64,000 bases of DNA, from contig CAWFPS010000002.1 in the NCBI GenBank assembly GCA_963817905.1, forward strand, positions 744,001 through 808,000. Direction: 5' to 3'. Both the position numbers and the translations under genes were made by a program. The stretch comes from VRUE01 sp963817905. GTDB taxonomy: Bacteria > Actinomycetota > Thermoleophilia > Solirubrobacterales > 70-9. A model generated the notes under the pieces. It was given only the letters and a program-made list of their open reading frames with translations, did not search any database and was not told where the DNA came from. Positions 51,758 through 58,867 of the stretch are shown piece by piece (position 1 is the stretch's first letter; every line of letters starts with the position of its first letter).

Positions 51758-52055
51758 TGAGCCCCACCTACGGGCTGTCTCCGGGCTTCGCTCGGGAGTT
51801 CGCGCGGATGCCGCGCGAGCAGCGTCGGGCGTTCCAGGCAGCGGTCAAGAAATTGATCGAGTCTTTGCGTGGGGGCACCGAGCCTGCTCGCTCGCTACGC
51901 ATCAAGCGCGTGCAGGGAACCAAGACATCTGGGAGATGTCCTACTCGGGCGACGGCCGCGCCACCTTCCGCTACGGCGCCGAGGTCAAGCCGGGCGAGAC
52001 GCACGTCGAATGGCTGCGCGTCGGCGGGCACGAGATCCTCTCTCGGCCCGAGTAG
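51757..52055 (+). pseudogene. RelE-like toxin, copy 1, frameshifted
   Basis: ATG 51757 overlaps the antitoxin stop. It reads GFAREFARMPREQRRAFQAA, VKKLIESLRGGTEPARSLRI, KRVQGTK; then one missing G at about 51925 shifts the frame, and DIWEMSYSGDGRATFRYGAE, WLRVGGHEILSRPE continues to 52055. Copy 2 (57876-58175) is intact. Confidence 0.85.
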
Positions 52056-52096
52056 CGAGCTCGACGTGAAGAGCCTTGATCCGCCCCTGGGCCTTG

Positions 52097-52125
52097 TGGT
52101 TCAAATAACGTCCGGTTAGGCCGAC
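52097..52125 (+). repeat. Recurring cassette-boundary element R2
   Basis: TGGTTCAAATAACG then TCCGGTTAGGCCGAC, 42 bases after the copy 1 toxin end. The tail that follows (CCAGGACCAG...TTTGAACCC) resembles that after R5. Confidence 0.8.
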
Positions 52126-52182
52126 TAGCCAGGACCAGATGGGCCTTATTTGAACCCAGCGCCGGTCGCCGACGGATGCGAG

Positions 52183-52542
52183 TTAGACGATGTCGACTCG
52201 ACTGCCGGACGGGAGGACCGCCTCGAGCTTGATGCCCATGGCGCTGAGGAGCAGGAACGCGTTCTCCGTGGTTGGGTTCGCGGTCTCGGCGGTCAACATG
52301 CGCCGGACACTGGACGCGTCAAGGCCTGCTCGGTCGGCGAGGTCCTTCTTGGAGAGCTTTTCGGCCTCGCGGACGGACTCCAGGGTGCTGAGAAGCTTGT
52401 TGCGCGCGACGAGCGCCTTTACGCGGCGCTCGTAGTCGCCCCTCTCCTCGCTGGGAATAAGGGAGGCGAGAGCTGCATCGTGGGGATTCCGAGGCTTGGC
52501 CACAAGGGTAAGGGTAGCGTGTCCGTTGCATAAACGCAACAC
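52183..52542 (-). CDS. Xre-family antitoxin
   Basis: The longest frame starts at 52542; VAKPRNPHDAALASLIPSEE from GTG 52500 is the more natural start. Residues about 60-100 form a HTH: EKLSKKDLADRAGLDASSVR then RMLTAETANPTTENAFLLLS, ending AMGIKLEAVLPSG. This layout (DxxxxLL, HTH, KLE-V) is common for HigA-type antidotes. It is divergent from the toxin frame at 52589, with 47-89 bases between starts, where both promoters and a shared operator would lie. Confidence 0.75.
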   Translation of the reverse strand: MLRLCNGHATLTLVAKPRNPHDAALASLIPSEERGDYERRVKALVARNKLLSTLESVREAEKLSKKDLADRAGLDASSVRRMLTAETANPTTENAFLLLSAMGIKLEAVLPSGSRVDIV

Positions 52543-52588
52543 AGGGCGGGTGCGTCCGATCGTCGGTTGCAGTCAATACGCTTCGTAA

Positions 52589-53012
52589 ATGCGCTGGGGG
52601 GTCGAGTGGCTTGTGGATCAGGGTGAGGAGCCGGCTTCGATCCCTGCCTACAGATTCCTGAAGGCCCTGCCGGTCAACGTCCGGGTCCAGCTTCTCGCGA
52701 TCCTGGAGGCCGTCAAGACGACCGGCCCCGATCAGTGGGCTGATCGCCGCAGCCACTGCCCGATGAAGGGAGACTTGGCCGACCTTCACGAGGTGCGCGA
52801 CAAGCAGGGGGGAGACGCTTTACCGCCTATTCGTGCTTTGGCAGCGCAAGGAACGTCGCGTGGTGATCGTCGATGGGAGGGCAAAGGCCAACAAGACGAA
52901 GCTGTCGGACGCTGAATACGAGGCCGTACGTGCTCTTGCCGCGAAAATCTCTGATGACCCGCCGCCATTCGCATCTGCCGACGATTTCATTCAGGCCGAT
53001 CTCAAGGCATAG
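52589..53012 (+). pseudogene. HigB/Gp49-like toxin with a G-tract frameshift
   Basis: MRWGVEWLVDQGEEPASIPA, YRFLKALPVNVRVQLLAILE, PMKGDLADLHEVRDKQG reads in one frame; at a run of six G (about 52807-52812) it shifts to ETLYRLFVLWQRKERRVVIV, DGRAKANKTKLSDAEYEAVR, ending DDFIQADLKA at 53012. Five G would keep it in frame. The fold order (DLxELR, YRxxF, KKxxKTP-like) is that of phage-derived RelE/HigB toxins. Confidence 0.75.
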
Positions 53013-53024
53013 GCTCGGCCACGC

Positions 53025-53540
53025 TTGAGCCGAGGCACTCGATCGCGGATCTTCGTCGTCCGCGGGCGCCAGGTGATGGTCGATGAGGATCTGGCCGACC
53101 TCTACGGCGTCGAGACCAGGGTGCTGGTCCAGCAGGTCAAGCGCAACGCGAAGCGCTTCCCGGGGGACTTCATGTTCCAGCTGACAAGCGGCGAGGCAGA
53201 AGTTTTGAGATCACAAATTGTGATCTCAAACGAGGGTCGGGGAGGTCGCCGCTACGCGCCATACGTCTTTACCGAGCAGGGCATCGCAATGCTCTCAGGC
53301 GTCCTGCGCAGCGACCGCGCCATCGCCGTGAACATCGAGATCATGCGCACCTTCGTCGAGCTTCGCCGGGTCGCGAGTTCCTATGTCGCGATTGAGAAGC
53401 GACTCGAAGAGATCGAGCAGGAGTTGAGCGGCCACGACGAGCAGCTAACCGAGATATTTGCGGCATTGAGGCAGCTGATCTCACCGTCCGACCGACCGAA
53501 GCGCCCGGTCGGGTTCAGGATGCCCGAGGACGAAGAGTAG
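53025..53540 (+). CDS. ORF6N-domain protein, copy 1 (intact)
   Basis: A 171-residue protein of the ORF6N (KilA-N-associated) family. It has IFVVRGRQVMVDEDLADLYG, VETRVLVQQVKRNAKRFPGD, FMFQLTSGEAEVLRSQIVIS, GRGGRRYAPYVFTEQGIAML, SGVLRSDRAIAVNIEIMRTF and a C-terminal coiled coil, ending RPKRPVGFRMPEDEE. These phage-derived DNA-binding proteins are thought to regulate or interfere with phage replication. The stretch encoding LRSQIVISN is a 27-base perfect palindrome (53204-53230). A second copy is broken by an IS at 55460. Confidence 0.9.
   Translation: MSRGTRSRIFVVRGRQVMVDEDLADLYGVETRVLVQQVKRNAKRFPGDFMFQLTSGEAEVLRSQIVISNEGRGGRRYAPYVFTEQGIAMLSGVLRSDRAIAVNIEIMRTFVELRRVASSYVAIEKRLEEIEQELSGHDEQLTEIFAALRQLISPSDRPKRPVGFRMPEDEE
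53204..53230. repeat. Palindrome in ORF6N gene, copy 1
   Basis: TTTGAGATCACAA-A-TTGTGATCTCAAA: perfect 13-bp arms within the coding sequence (LRSQIVISN). The homologous site in copy 2 has different but matched arms. Confidence 0.9.
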
Positions 53541-53585
53541 GGGCGACGGCGCGGGTGTAGAGCCTCGATCTGCTTGCGGATCTCT

Positions 53586-53609
53586 TGGTTCCCGTCCAGT
53601 TAGGCCGAT
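53586..53609 (+). repeat. Recurring cassette-boundary element R3 (shortened)
   Basis: TGGTT then CCCGTCCAGTTAGGCCGAT; the CAAATA of the other copies is missing. It follows the ORF6N gene by 46 bases. Confidence 0.65.
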
Positions 53610-53651
53610 ATTCGAGAGCCCGCTTGGGAAGCGGGGCGTATTGTTCGGCCG

Positions 53652-54536
53652 ATGCGCCGTGTTTTCGTCCTCGCCGGGGTGATCTTCGCGGGCCTTCTTG
53701 TCGTGGTTCCTGCACTCGCAGTGGGTGCCGGACGCGAAGTCGAGCGTGAACTCGCCTTCGGCCTGGACATCAAAGGCTTCACTGGCGGAGTCTTCGTTTC
53801 CAACAATGATGGCGATGTGAACGCGCTGATCATCCTGAACCGCGGCCCGCAGGTCGCCTACTACTCGACGCCGGCGAGGGTCACCGCAGAACGGGTGACG
53901 GCGCGGTTCGGTGAGCTCGGCGAACTTGACTACCGTTTCGCTCCGAAGCGAAACGGACGGGTCAAATGCACCGGCGCCGAAGAAGGTGAAGCCGTGTTCG
54001 AAGGAACCTTCGATTTCACCGGCGAGAACGGATACGTCCATATCGAAGCCGACCACGCCAAAGGGTACTTCCAGATCTACCCCGAGCCGAAGAACTGCCC
54101 GCAGAAACGACTCGCACGGCCCGCTGGGCGGTACCACCCGTCCTACTCAGACGAAGGGGCAACCCTGCAGGCGAGGGCCCGTTTGCGCGCAAAACGAACG
54201 ACGCGCGAGGTCCTGGTCTTCGACGCAGGCCGGCACAGGCGGCACAAGGTCACTGTCTACGCCACCCTGGCCGAAGAACGCGAAGGGATGACGGTCGCCC
54301 GCGGGGTGCAGCTGACGGCAGGCGCCGGCGCCTGCCGCTGGAACCTCAAGAAGGGCACCGCGACGCTGCGGCCGCCGCCGCCTTTCACCGGCTCGGCGAC
54401 TTTCAACCGGCACGGCGACGGCCACGGGACCTGGAAGGGCTCACTGGGTATGCCGATCCTCGGCGGCGAACCAGTCGAGCTGACCGGCAGCGAGTTCCGT
54501 GCCTTCATCCACAAAGGCGTGCCGCAGGACGAGTGA
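53652..54536 (+). CDS. Secreted beta-rich hypothetical protein (paralogue of 34234-35256)
   Basis: A 294-residue protein with a signal peptide (RRVFVLAGVIFAGLLVVVPA then LAVGAG). The mature part has VTARFGELGELDYRFAPK, VKCTGAEEGEAVFEGTFDFT, GENGYVHIEADHAKGYFQIY, a central TTREVLVFDAGRHRRHKVTV and GVQLTAGAGACRWNLKKGTA. The FG-LG-L, C-x-G...GTF and GYxxI order matches the first-island protein at 34234. Glu is mostly GAA. Function unknown; two island-borne paralogues suggest a cargo gene family. Confidence 0.7.
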   Translation: MRRVFVLAGVIFAGLLVVVPALAVGAGREVERELAFGLDIKGFTGGVFVSNNDGDVNALIILNRGPQVAYYSTPARVTAERVTARFGELGELDYRFAPKRNGRVKCTGAEEGEAVFEGTFDFTGENGYVHIEADHAKGYFQIYPEPKNCPQKRLARPAGRYHPSYSDEGATLQARARLRAKRTTREVLVFDAGRHRRHKVTVYATLAEEREGMTVARGVQLTAGAGACRWNLKKGTATLRPPPPFTGSATFNRHGDGHGTWKGSLGMPILGGEPVELTGSEFRAFIHKGVPQDE

Positions 54537-54599
54537 GGCCCGCCGTCCTCAGGGTTGGGCCTGACGCGGAATCGGTGATACGCGAGTGATACGGACATT

Positions 54600-54915
54600 G
54601 GCCGAAACCGCTCCGGCAAGTCTTCGAGCCGCGCCGGGGCGTCTTGATCGAGCAGCGAGTCGTGATGGGCGACGCGGTTGCGGAAATGCTGTACGCGGCG
54701 CATGCGAGTACTGAGGTTCTTACGGGTCAATGCTTCATGCGGGAACGCAGCGCGGAGACGATGCCTCCACAGCTCCTCGTAGCGACGGCCGAACAGCCCG
54801 GCCCAGAAGATCGGCGTCTGCGGCTGGCCCTCGCCGGGCCGCGCTACGCTATTCCAGACGCCCGGGTCCCGCCTAGGACTCCTTGGAGTTATGCGGCCGG
54901 GGCTTTGTCGTGCAG
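54600..54915 (-). pseudogene. Abi-family protein, copy 2 (internally deleted)
   Basis: Minus strand: a preserved upstream flank (54839-54915 equals the flank of copy 1), then GEGQPQTPI joined directly to FWAGLFGRRYEELWRHRLRA, AFPHEALTRKNLSTRMRRVQ, HFRNRVAHHDSLLDQDAPAR. The start codon region and about 50 central residues are lost in two deletions. It keeps the CAG codon that is TAG in copy 1. Confidence 0.8.
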
Positions 54916-54940
54916 TGCCCGGATTCGCGGAGCGGCACCG

Positions 54941-54971
54941 TGGTTCAAATACCGTCCGGTTAGGGGCCGAT
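54941..54971 (+). repeat. Recurring cassette-boundary element R4
   Basis: TGGTTCAAATACCG, TCCGGTTAGGGGCCGAT, preceded by a hairpin GTGCC...GGCAC (54915-54938) that R5 shares. The next gene starts 43 bases downstream. Confidence 0.8.
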
Positions 54972-55013
54972 TTCGCAGACAAAAGCATCCGGCTCGTTTG
55001 CAATGCTGGCTGG

Positions 55014-55460
55014 ATGGCGCAGACCATCGAGAGAGCGGACTCGCTGGAGTTGATCGAGGCCCCCGCGATCGAGAAGCGGATCTTCATCGTCCGCGGGCGC
55101 CAGGTGATGCTCGATGAGGATCTCGCGGATCTCTATAGCGTGGAGACAAAACGCCTGGTTGAGCAGGTGAAGCGGAACTCGGAGCGGTTCCCAGAGGACT
55201 TCATGTTCCAGCTCGAGACGGAAGAGGCTGCGGCTTTGAGGTCGCAGATTGCGACCTCAAACGCTGGTCGTGGCGGGCGCCGTTACGCCCCCTACGTCTT
55301 CACTGAGCAGGGTGTGGCAATGCTCTCCTCGGTTCTCCGGAGCAAGACGGCCATTGCCGTCAACATCGCGATCATGCGAGCGTTCGTGGAGTTGCGTCGA
55401 GCAGCGGCGGGTTACGCAGTGCTGGAGAAGCGGCTCGATCGGCTGGAACGAGATACGAGT
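55014..55460 (+). pseudogene. ORF6N-domain protein, copy 2, 5' part (interrupted by IS3)
   Basis: From ATG 55014: IEKRIFIVRGRQVMLDEDLA, DLYSVETKRLVEQVKRNSER, FPEDFMFQLETEEAAALRSQ, GRGGRRYAPYVFTEQGVAML, VLEKRLDRLERDT, where the IS begins. The missing end (KLGQHDERLDQVFKALRQLI, PKRPIGFRAPEDE) resumes after the IS at 56783. Without the IS it would be a normal ORF6N protein about 75% like copy 1 by eye. Confidence 0.88.
55235..55261. repeat. Palindrome in ORF6N gene, copy 2
   Basis: TTTGAGGTCGCA-GAT-TGCGACCTCAAA: perfect 12-bp arms at the same codons as in copy 1, with paired changes relative to it. Confidence 0.88.
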
Positions 55461-55473
55461 GACCGGCCCCCGT

Positions 55474-56433
55474 TTACCGGTCCACCCTCAGCGAGAGTTC
55501 GTGGTCGGTATCGACATGCACCGTAGCGGGGTCGACCGCCGCCTCGCGGAGTGAGCCCGTAGGGCGATCGGAGTGAGGCGGCGGAGCGCCGTTCTCCTCC
55601 CGCCAGCGCTCGGCGAATCGCGCCGGCGGCAGCATCCCCAGGGACGAGTGTGGGTGTTCGGTGTTGTAGGCGACGATCCAGTCAGCGAGGATGACCTTGG
55701 CCTCGGCCAGGGTGTAGAACAGCTCGATGTCGAGCACCTCGTCGCGGGTACGGCCGTTGAAGGACTCGATGAATGGGTTCTGCCAGGGTGAGCCCGGCTC
55801 GATGTAGGCGGTGGCGGTCTTGCCCAAGCGACACCAGTCGCGCAGGGTGTGGGCGATCAGCTCGGGCCCGTTGTCGCAGCGGATGTGCTCGGGTACGGTG
55901 CCACGCAGGCCGACGAGGCGTTCCAGGAGCGCAACCGTGTCCTCGGCGGTGATCGAGCGGGCCACCTCGCTCGCCAACGCCTCGCGGGTGAACTCGTCGA
56001 TCACATTCAGCACCCGCAGCTGGCGCCCGTCGGCGGTTTCGTCGGTCTGGAAGTCGAGCGCCCAGACGTGGTCGGGATGTTCGGCGCGCAGCTCCTTGCC
56101 GTCTGCGTTATCTCCCAGCCTGGCGCGCTTTCGCTTGCGGCGGGGCACCCGCAACCCCTCCTCGCGCCAGAGGCGCTGCACCCGCTTCTTGTTGACTTCC
56201 CAGCCCTCTTCAATCAGGCGGGCGTGGGCGCGGCGGTAGCCCCAGCGCTTCTTCAATTTGGAGATCTCGCGCAGGCGTTTTCGCAGGGCGGCATCGTCTG
56301 GGGCGAGGTGCGGCTCATGGCGCTGCGTGGATCGGTGCTGGCCGGCGATCCGGCACGCCCGACGCTCGGAGAGGCCGAGGCGGTCCTGGAGGATCAGGAC
56401 CGCTCGGCGCCTCCGGGCCGGGCCTAGAAGTTT
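55474..56433 (-). CDS. IS3-family transposase OrfB
   Basis: Catalytic region of the fusion transposase: LSERRACRIAGQHRSTQRHE, KLKKRWGYRRAHARLIEEGW (HTH_21), Asp in DHVWALDFQTDETADGR, Asp in PEHIRCDNGPELIAHTL, Glu in WQNPFIESFNGRTRDEVLD, and the C-terminal AYNTEHPHSSLGMLPPARFA. It has no good start codon of its own and overlaps the end of orfA, as expected for -1 frameshift production in this family. It appears intact. Confidence 0.9.
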   Translation of the reverse strand, partial: KLLGPARRRRAVLILQDRLGLSERRACRIAGQHRSTQRHEPHLAPDDAALRKRLREISKLKKRWGYRRAHARLIEEGWEVNKKRVQRLWREEGLRVPRRKRKRARLGDNADGKELRAEHPDHVWALDFQTDETADGRQLRVLNVIDEFTREALASEVARSITAEDTVALLERLVGLRGTVPEHIRCDNGPELIAHTLRDWCRLGKTATAYIEPGSPWQNPFIESFNGRTRDEVLDIELFYTLAEAKVILADWIVAYNTEHPHSSLGMLPPARFAERWREENGAPPPHSDRPTGSLREAAVDPATVHVDTDHELSLRVDR

Positions 56434-56726
56434 CCCTTCGCGATCTCCTTGTAGGCGCGGATGTCGAGCTCCTTGTCGGCGACGATCTGCTTGAGCTCGT
56501 GGTTCTCCTTCTCGAGCTCCTTCAGCCGCTTGACATCGTCGGCCTTCATGCCGCCGTACTGGTTGCGCCAGCGGTGGAACGTCTGCTCGGAGACCTCCAG
56601 CGCCTTTGCCACCTCGGATATTTGCTTGCCTTCGCCGAGCATCTTCTCGGCCTCCCTGAGCTTGCGAATGATCTGCTCGGGGGTATGCCTGCGCTTCTTC
56701 ACTTGCGTCGGTCCTCCTTGGCCCAT
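56424..56726 (-). CDS. IS3-family transposase OrfA
   Basis: A 100-residue HTH protein: KKRRHTPEQIIRKLREAEKM, GKQISEVAKALEVSEQTFHR, WRNQYGGMKADDVKRLKELE followed by a leucine-zipper coil (KENHELKQIVADKELDIRAY) ending KGNF. This is typical of IS407-group OrfA. It overlaps orfB; a -1 shift near its end would give the OrfAB transposase. Confidence 0.93.
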   Translation of the reverse strand: MGQGGPTQVKKRRHTPEQIIRKLREAEKMLGEGKQISEVAKALEVSEQTFHRWRNQYGGMKADDVKRLKELEKENHELKQIVADKELDIRAYKEIAKGNF

Positions 56727-56782
56727 TGTCGTGGGCCGGAAGAACTCTCACACAGGGCGGACCGATTTCAGGGGGTCATGCC

Positions 56783-56908
56783 ACGAGCTCGAAGCTGGGT
56801 CAGCATGATGAACGACTGGATCAGGTCTTCAAGGCGCTGCGGCAGTTGATCGCGCCGCCCGCTCGACCAAAGCGGCCCATCGGGTTCAGGGCGCCGGAGG
56901 ATGAGTAA
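56783..56908 (+). pseudogene. ORF6N-domain protein, copy 2, 3' part
   Basis: KLGQHDERLDQVFKALRQLI, APPARPKRPIGFRAPEDE then stop: the C-terminal end of the gene interrupted at 55460, resuming directly after the IS. Confidence 0.85.
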
Positions 56909-56949
56909 GCGTCTCATCGTGCAGTGCCCGGATTCGCGGAGCGGCACCG

Positions 56950-56978
56950 TGGTTCAAATGCCGTTCGGTTAGGCCGAT
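56950..56978 (+). repeat. Recurring cassette-boundary element R5
   Basis: TGGTTCAAATGCCG, TTCGGTTAGGCCGAT, with the same upstream hairpin (GTGCC...GGCAC) as R4. It follows the ORF6N stop by 41 bases. Confidence 0.8.
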
Positions 56979-57088
56979 TAACCAGGAACAAGGGAATCTC
57001 TTTTGACCCGCCCCCGCGAAGCGGTCGTCCTGTGAAGCAGTTCGCACGTAGTGGCTCAAGGTTTCGCTGACTTCGTGGATCTCGCCTG

Positions 57089-57395
57089 ATGGCGGGAACG
57101 CAAGCGGTCTACTACCGCGACAGACGTGGGACCGAAACCGGTCGATCGATTTATTGAAGCTCTCCCGGCCAAGCGGGCGGCGAAGATCGACGACTATCTC
57201 GAGGAGCACCTGAATGGCCGACCGGTCGATGCTCCGCCGCCGGAGTCCCAATCAGCTCGCAAATCGAGGGCGAACTGCGCGAGTTGAGAATCAGGTTCGC
57301 CAACACGCGCTACCGAATCCTCTATCAGCGATCAGGGACCCTGATCGTCCTGCTGCACGCCTTCGAGAAGTACACGGGAGCGGGATGCACCCACG
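57089..57395 (+). pseudogene. RelE/HigB-like toxin remnant (copy of 47466)
   Basis: ATG 57089 begins MAGTQAVYYRDRRGTET, then frame breaks; LPAKRAAKIDDYLEEHLNG, APPPESQSARK and ELRIRFANTRYRILYQRSGT, LIVLLHAFEKYTGAG follow in other frames. At least two indels compared with the intact toxin at 47466. The end joins directly to an inverted antitoxin piece. Confidence 0.85.
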
Positions 57396-57472
57396 CGTCG
57401 CCGCTCGATGTCGATCAGCAGCTCCTCGTCCAGGACGGCGAGAATGCGCTTGAGCACCGGAATCGTCGGCAT
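57391..57472 (-). pseudogene. Inverted antitoxin fragment (copy of 47896 gene)
   Basis: The minus strand reads MPTIPVLKRILAVLDEELLI, DIERRRVGA, which matches the C-terminal part of the intact Xre antitoxin (residues about 90-117). Yet the toxin before it and the short antitoxin tail after it (TTGCCGC...TGATGCAGCGCC at 57495-57513) are on the plus strand. So only an internal piece is inverted. Confidence 0.8.
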
Positions 57473-57513
57473 GTGTGCTCCGGTGCCCGACACCGTTGCC
57501 GCGTGATGCAGCG

Positions 57514-57529
57514 CCCCAGTTAGGCCGAT
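57514..57529 (+). repeat. Recurring cassette-boundary element R6 (truncated)
   Basis: CCCCAGTTAGGCCGAT directly after GATGCAGCG, the text that follows the antitoxin in the R1 module; the middle (hairpin and GGTTCAAATACCG) is deleted. The following TTGCAGACAAAAGCATCCGG also follows R4. Confidence 0.65.
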
Positions 57530-57657
57530 CTTTGCAGACAAAAGCATCCGGCCCGTTTGCCATCCTCCCTGGTGGGCATCGGCTGCGTCTGGAGTCTCTG
57601 GGTCCGCCGGTGGCCCTCGATCTTGCGGTCATTCAACCGCCTGGGACACTGAAGGGG

Positions 57658-57876
57658 ATGAAGATGCTCGTTGTTGACATCACGGCAGCCGATGCAGCGG
57701 GAGGGCGACTCGGTCGCTACAAGGTTTCCGAGCGGCGTCAGGACGGCTCTCTGGTGCTCGTTCCCGAGACTGTTGAGGAGGTCATCGTCGAGACCGCGGA
57801 TCGGCCGCTCAGCGGGGATGAGTTCCTCGACGCCCTAGATCGTCTCAGTGCGGCATCTTCTCAGCGGGCCGATTGA
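57658..57876 (+). CDS. Antitoxin of a RelE-type module (intact copy)
   Basis: A 72-residue acidic protein from ATG 57658: MKMLVVDITAADAAGGRLGR, YKVSERRQDGSLVLVPETVE, IVETADRPLSGDEFLDALDR. It has no clear DNA-binding motif. The stop overlaps the toxin ATG (TGATG), so the pair is translationally coupled. A ribosome-like AAGGGG precedes the start. A truncated copy lies at 51641-51757. Confidence 0.7.
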   Translation: MKMLVVDITAADAAGGRLGRYKVSERRQDGSLVLVPETVEEVIVETADRPLSGDEFLDALDRLSAASSQRAD

Positions 57877-58175
57877 TGACCCCCCACCTACGGGCTGTCC
57901 CCGAGCTCGCTCGCGAGTTCGCGCGGATGCCGCGTGAGCAGCGTCGTGCATTTCGGGTGGCAGTCAAGAAATTGATTGAGTCTTTGCGCAGGGGCGCTGA
58001 GCCGGCTCGCTCGCTACGCATCAAGCGCGTGCAGGGCACCAAGGACATCTGGGAGATGTCCTACTCGGGCGACGGCCGCGCCACCTTCCGCTACGGCGCG
58101 GAAGTCAAGCCTGGCGAGACGCACGTCGAATGGCTGCGTCTCGGCGGTCACGAGATCCTCTCTCGGCCCGAGTAG
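57876..58175 (+). CDS. RelE/HigB-like toxin (intact copy)
   Basis: A 99-residue basic protein: PELAREFARMPREQRRAFRV, AVKKLIESLRRGAEPARSLR, IKRVQGTKDIWEMSYSGDGR, ATFRYGAEVKPGETHVEWLR, GGHEILSRPE. The helix pair, then WEMxYxGDGRATF and a terminal GxHEI strand, is the RelE/ParE-type fold; the equivalent of the catalytic basic residues lies in IKRVQGTK. The partner antitoxin is just upstream. R7 follows 41 bases after the stop. Confidence 0.85.
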   Translation: MTPHLRAVPELAREFARMPREQRRAFRVAVKKLIESLRRGAEPARSLRIKRVQGTKDIWEMSYSGDGRATFRYGAEVKPGETHVEWLRLGGHEILSRPE

Positions 58176-58216
58176 CGATCTCGTCATGAAGGGCTCTGAT
58201 CCGCCCTTGAGCCCTG

Positions 58217-58245
58217 TGGTTCAAATACCGTCCAGTTAGGCCGAT
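58217..58245 (+). repeat. Recurring cassette-boundary element R7
   Basis: TGGTTCAAATACCG, TCCAGTTAGGCCGAT, preceded by a perfect hairpin AGGGCTC...GAGCCCT (58188-58215). Confidence 0.8.
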
Positions 58246-58259
58246 TCTGAGGCGCTCTC

Positions 58260-58832
58260 TCACAGGCCGAGTTCGCGCACGCCGCGCTCGTCCCAACCGA
58301 GGTGGTGGGCGATCTCATGGCGGACGGTGCGCTCGATCTGGGCTCGCAGCAGCTCGGGGTTGTGGCCGAAGTCGCGCTCGAGCGTGTCGCGGTAGATGAC
58401 GATGTGGTCTCGGTAGTTGTCGCGAGCGACGGTGTCGCCGATGTAGTGGCCGTAGGCGTGGTGCAGCTTGCCGAGGTGGGAGACGAGGATCGGGATGCCC
58501 TCGACCACCTCGCGTAGATCCTCGGGCAGGCCGTCGATTGCCTCGACGACGAGTTCGTCGAACTCGCTCAGCGGCTGCTCGGATGGCGGCAGCTTGGCCA
58601 GCGCCTCGCTGCGATCGGAGAGCTTGCGGAACTCCTGCTCGGGCATCTCGTCGCCGAGCAGCATCACGGTCACCCAGGCGGTGATCAGAACAACCGCGAC
58701 GATCCCTGCCAGCAGCACAAGCAGGTCACCGACCCCGGCGAACGACGGCGGGTTGAGCAGCAGCATCGCCAGCCCGACGATGAACGCGACCAGCGCGGCG
58801 GCGCGCAGGGGTGGGCCGAGGGTCTCCTTCAT
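58260..58832 (-). CDS. Zincin-like metallopeptidase-family membrane protein (copy 1)
   Basis: A 190-residue protein. Two N-terminal hydrophobic helices (AAALVAFIVGLAMLLL; LLVLLAGIVAVVLITAWVTV) precede a cytosolic domain of the zincin-like PF06262 type: EFDELVVEAIDGLPEDLREV, YRDHIVIYRDTLERDFGHNP, and the zinc motif TVRHEIAHHLGWDERGVREL (HExxH). The family normally lacks the membrane part. Substrate unknown. A nearly identical second copy begins at 63497, on the same strand. Confidence 0.85.
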   Translation of the reverse strand: MKETLGPPLRAAALVAFIVGLAMLLLNPPSFAGVGDLLVLLAGIVAVVLITAWVTVMLLGDEMPEQEFRKLSDRSEALAKLPPSEQPLSEFDELVVEAIDGLPEDLREVVEGIPILVSHLGKLHHAYGHYIGDTVARDNYRDHIVIYRDTLERDFGHNPELLRAQIERTVRHEIAHHLGWDERGVRELGL

Positions 58833-58867
58833 GCATCGAGGGTAGACCCGAGCGCGAGCGGGCATCC

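Larger units (their letters stand above)
55460..56778 (-). mobile_element. IS3-family (IS407-like) element in the ORF6N gene
   Basis: The left end TGACCGGCCCCC...CCGGTCC and the right end, read inward from 56778, TGACCCCC...TCGGTCC, both continue to GAGAGTTC. ACGAG flanks both sides (55455-55459 and 56783-56787), a possible target duplication if the right end is at 56782. Confidence 0.85.

Noticed and set aside
48337..58245. A CRISPR array made of the R elements
   Set aside because: Copies are 0.4-3.7 kb apart with genes between, not regularly spaced, and no cas genes are present.
48337..58245. Classical integron with attC sites
   Set aside because: GTTAGGC is present, but no inverse RYYYAAC core was found upstream of the copies and no IntI is in the window.
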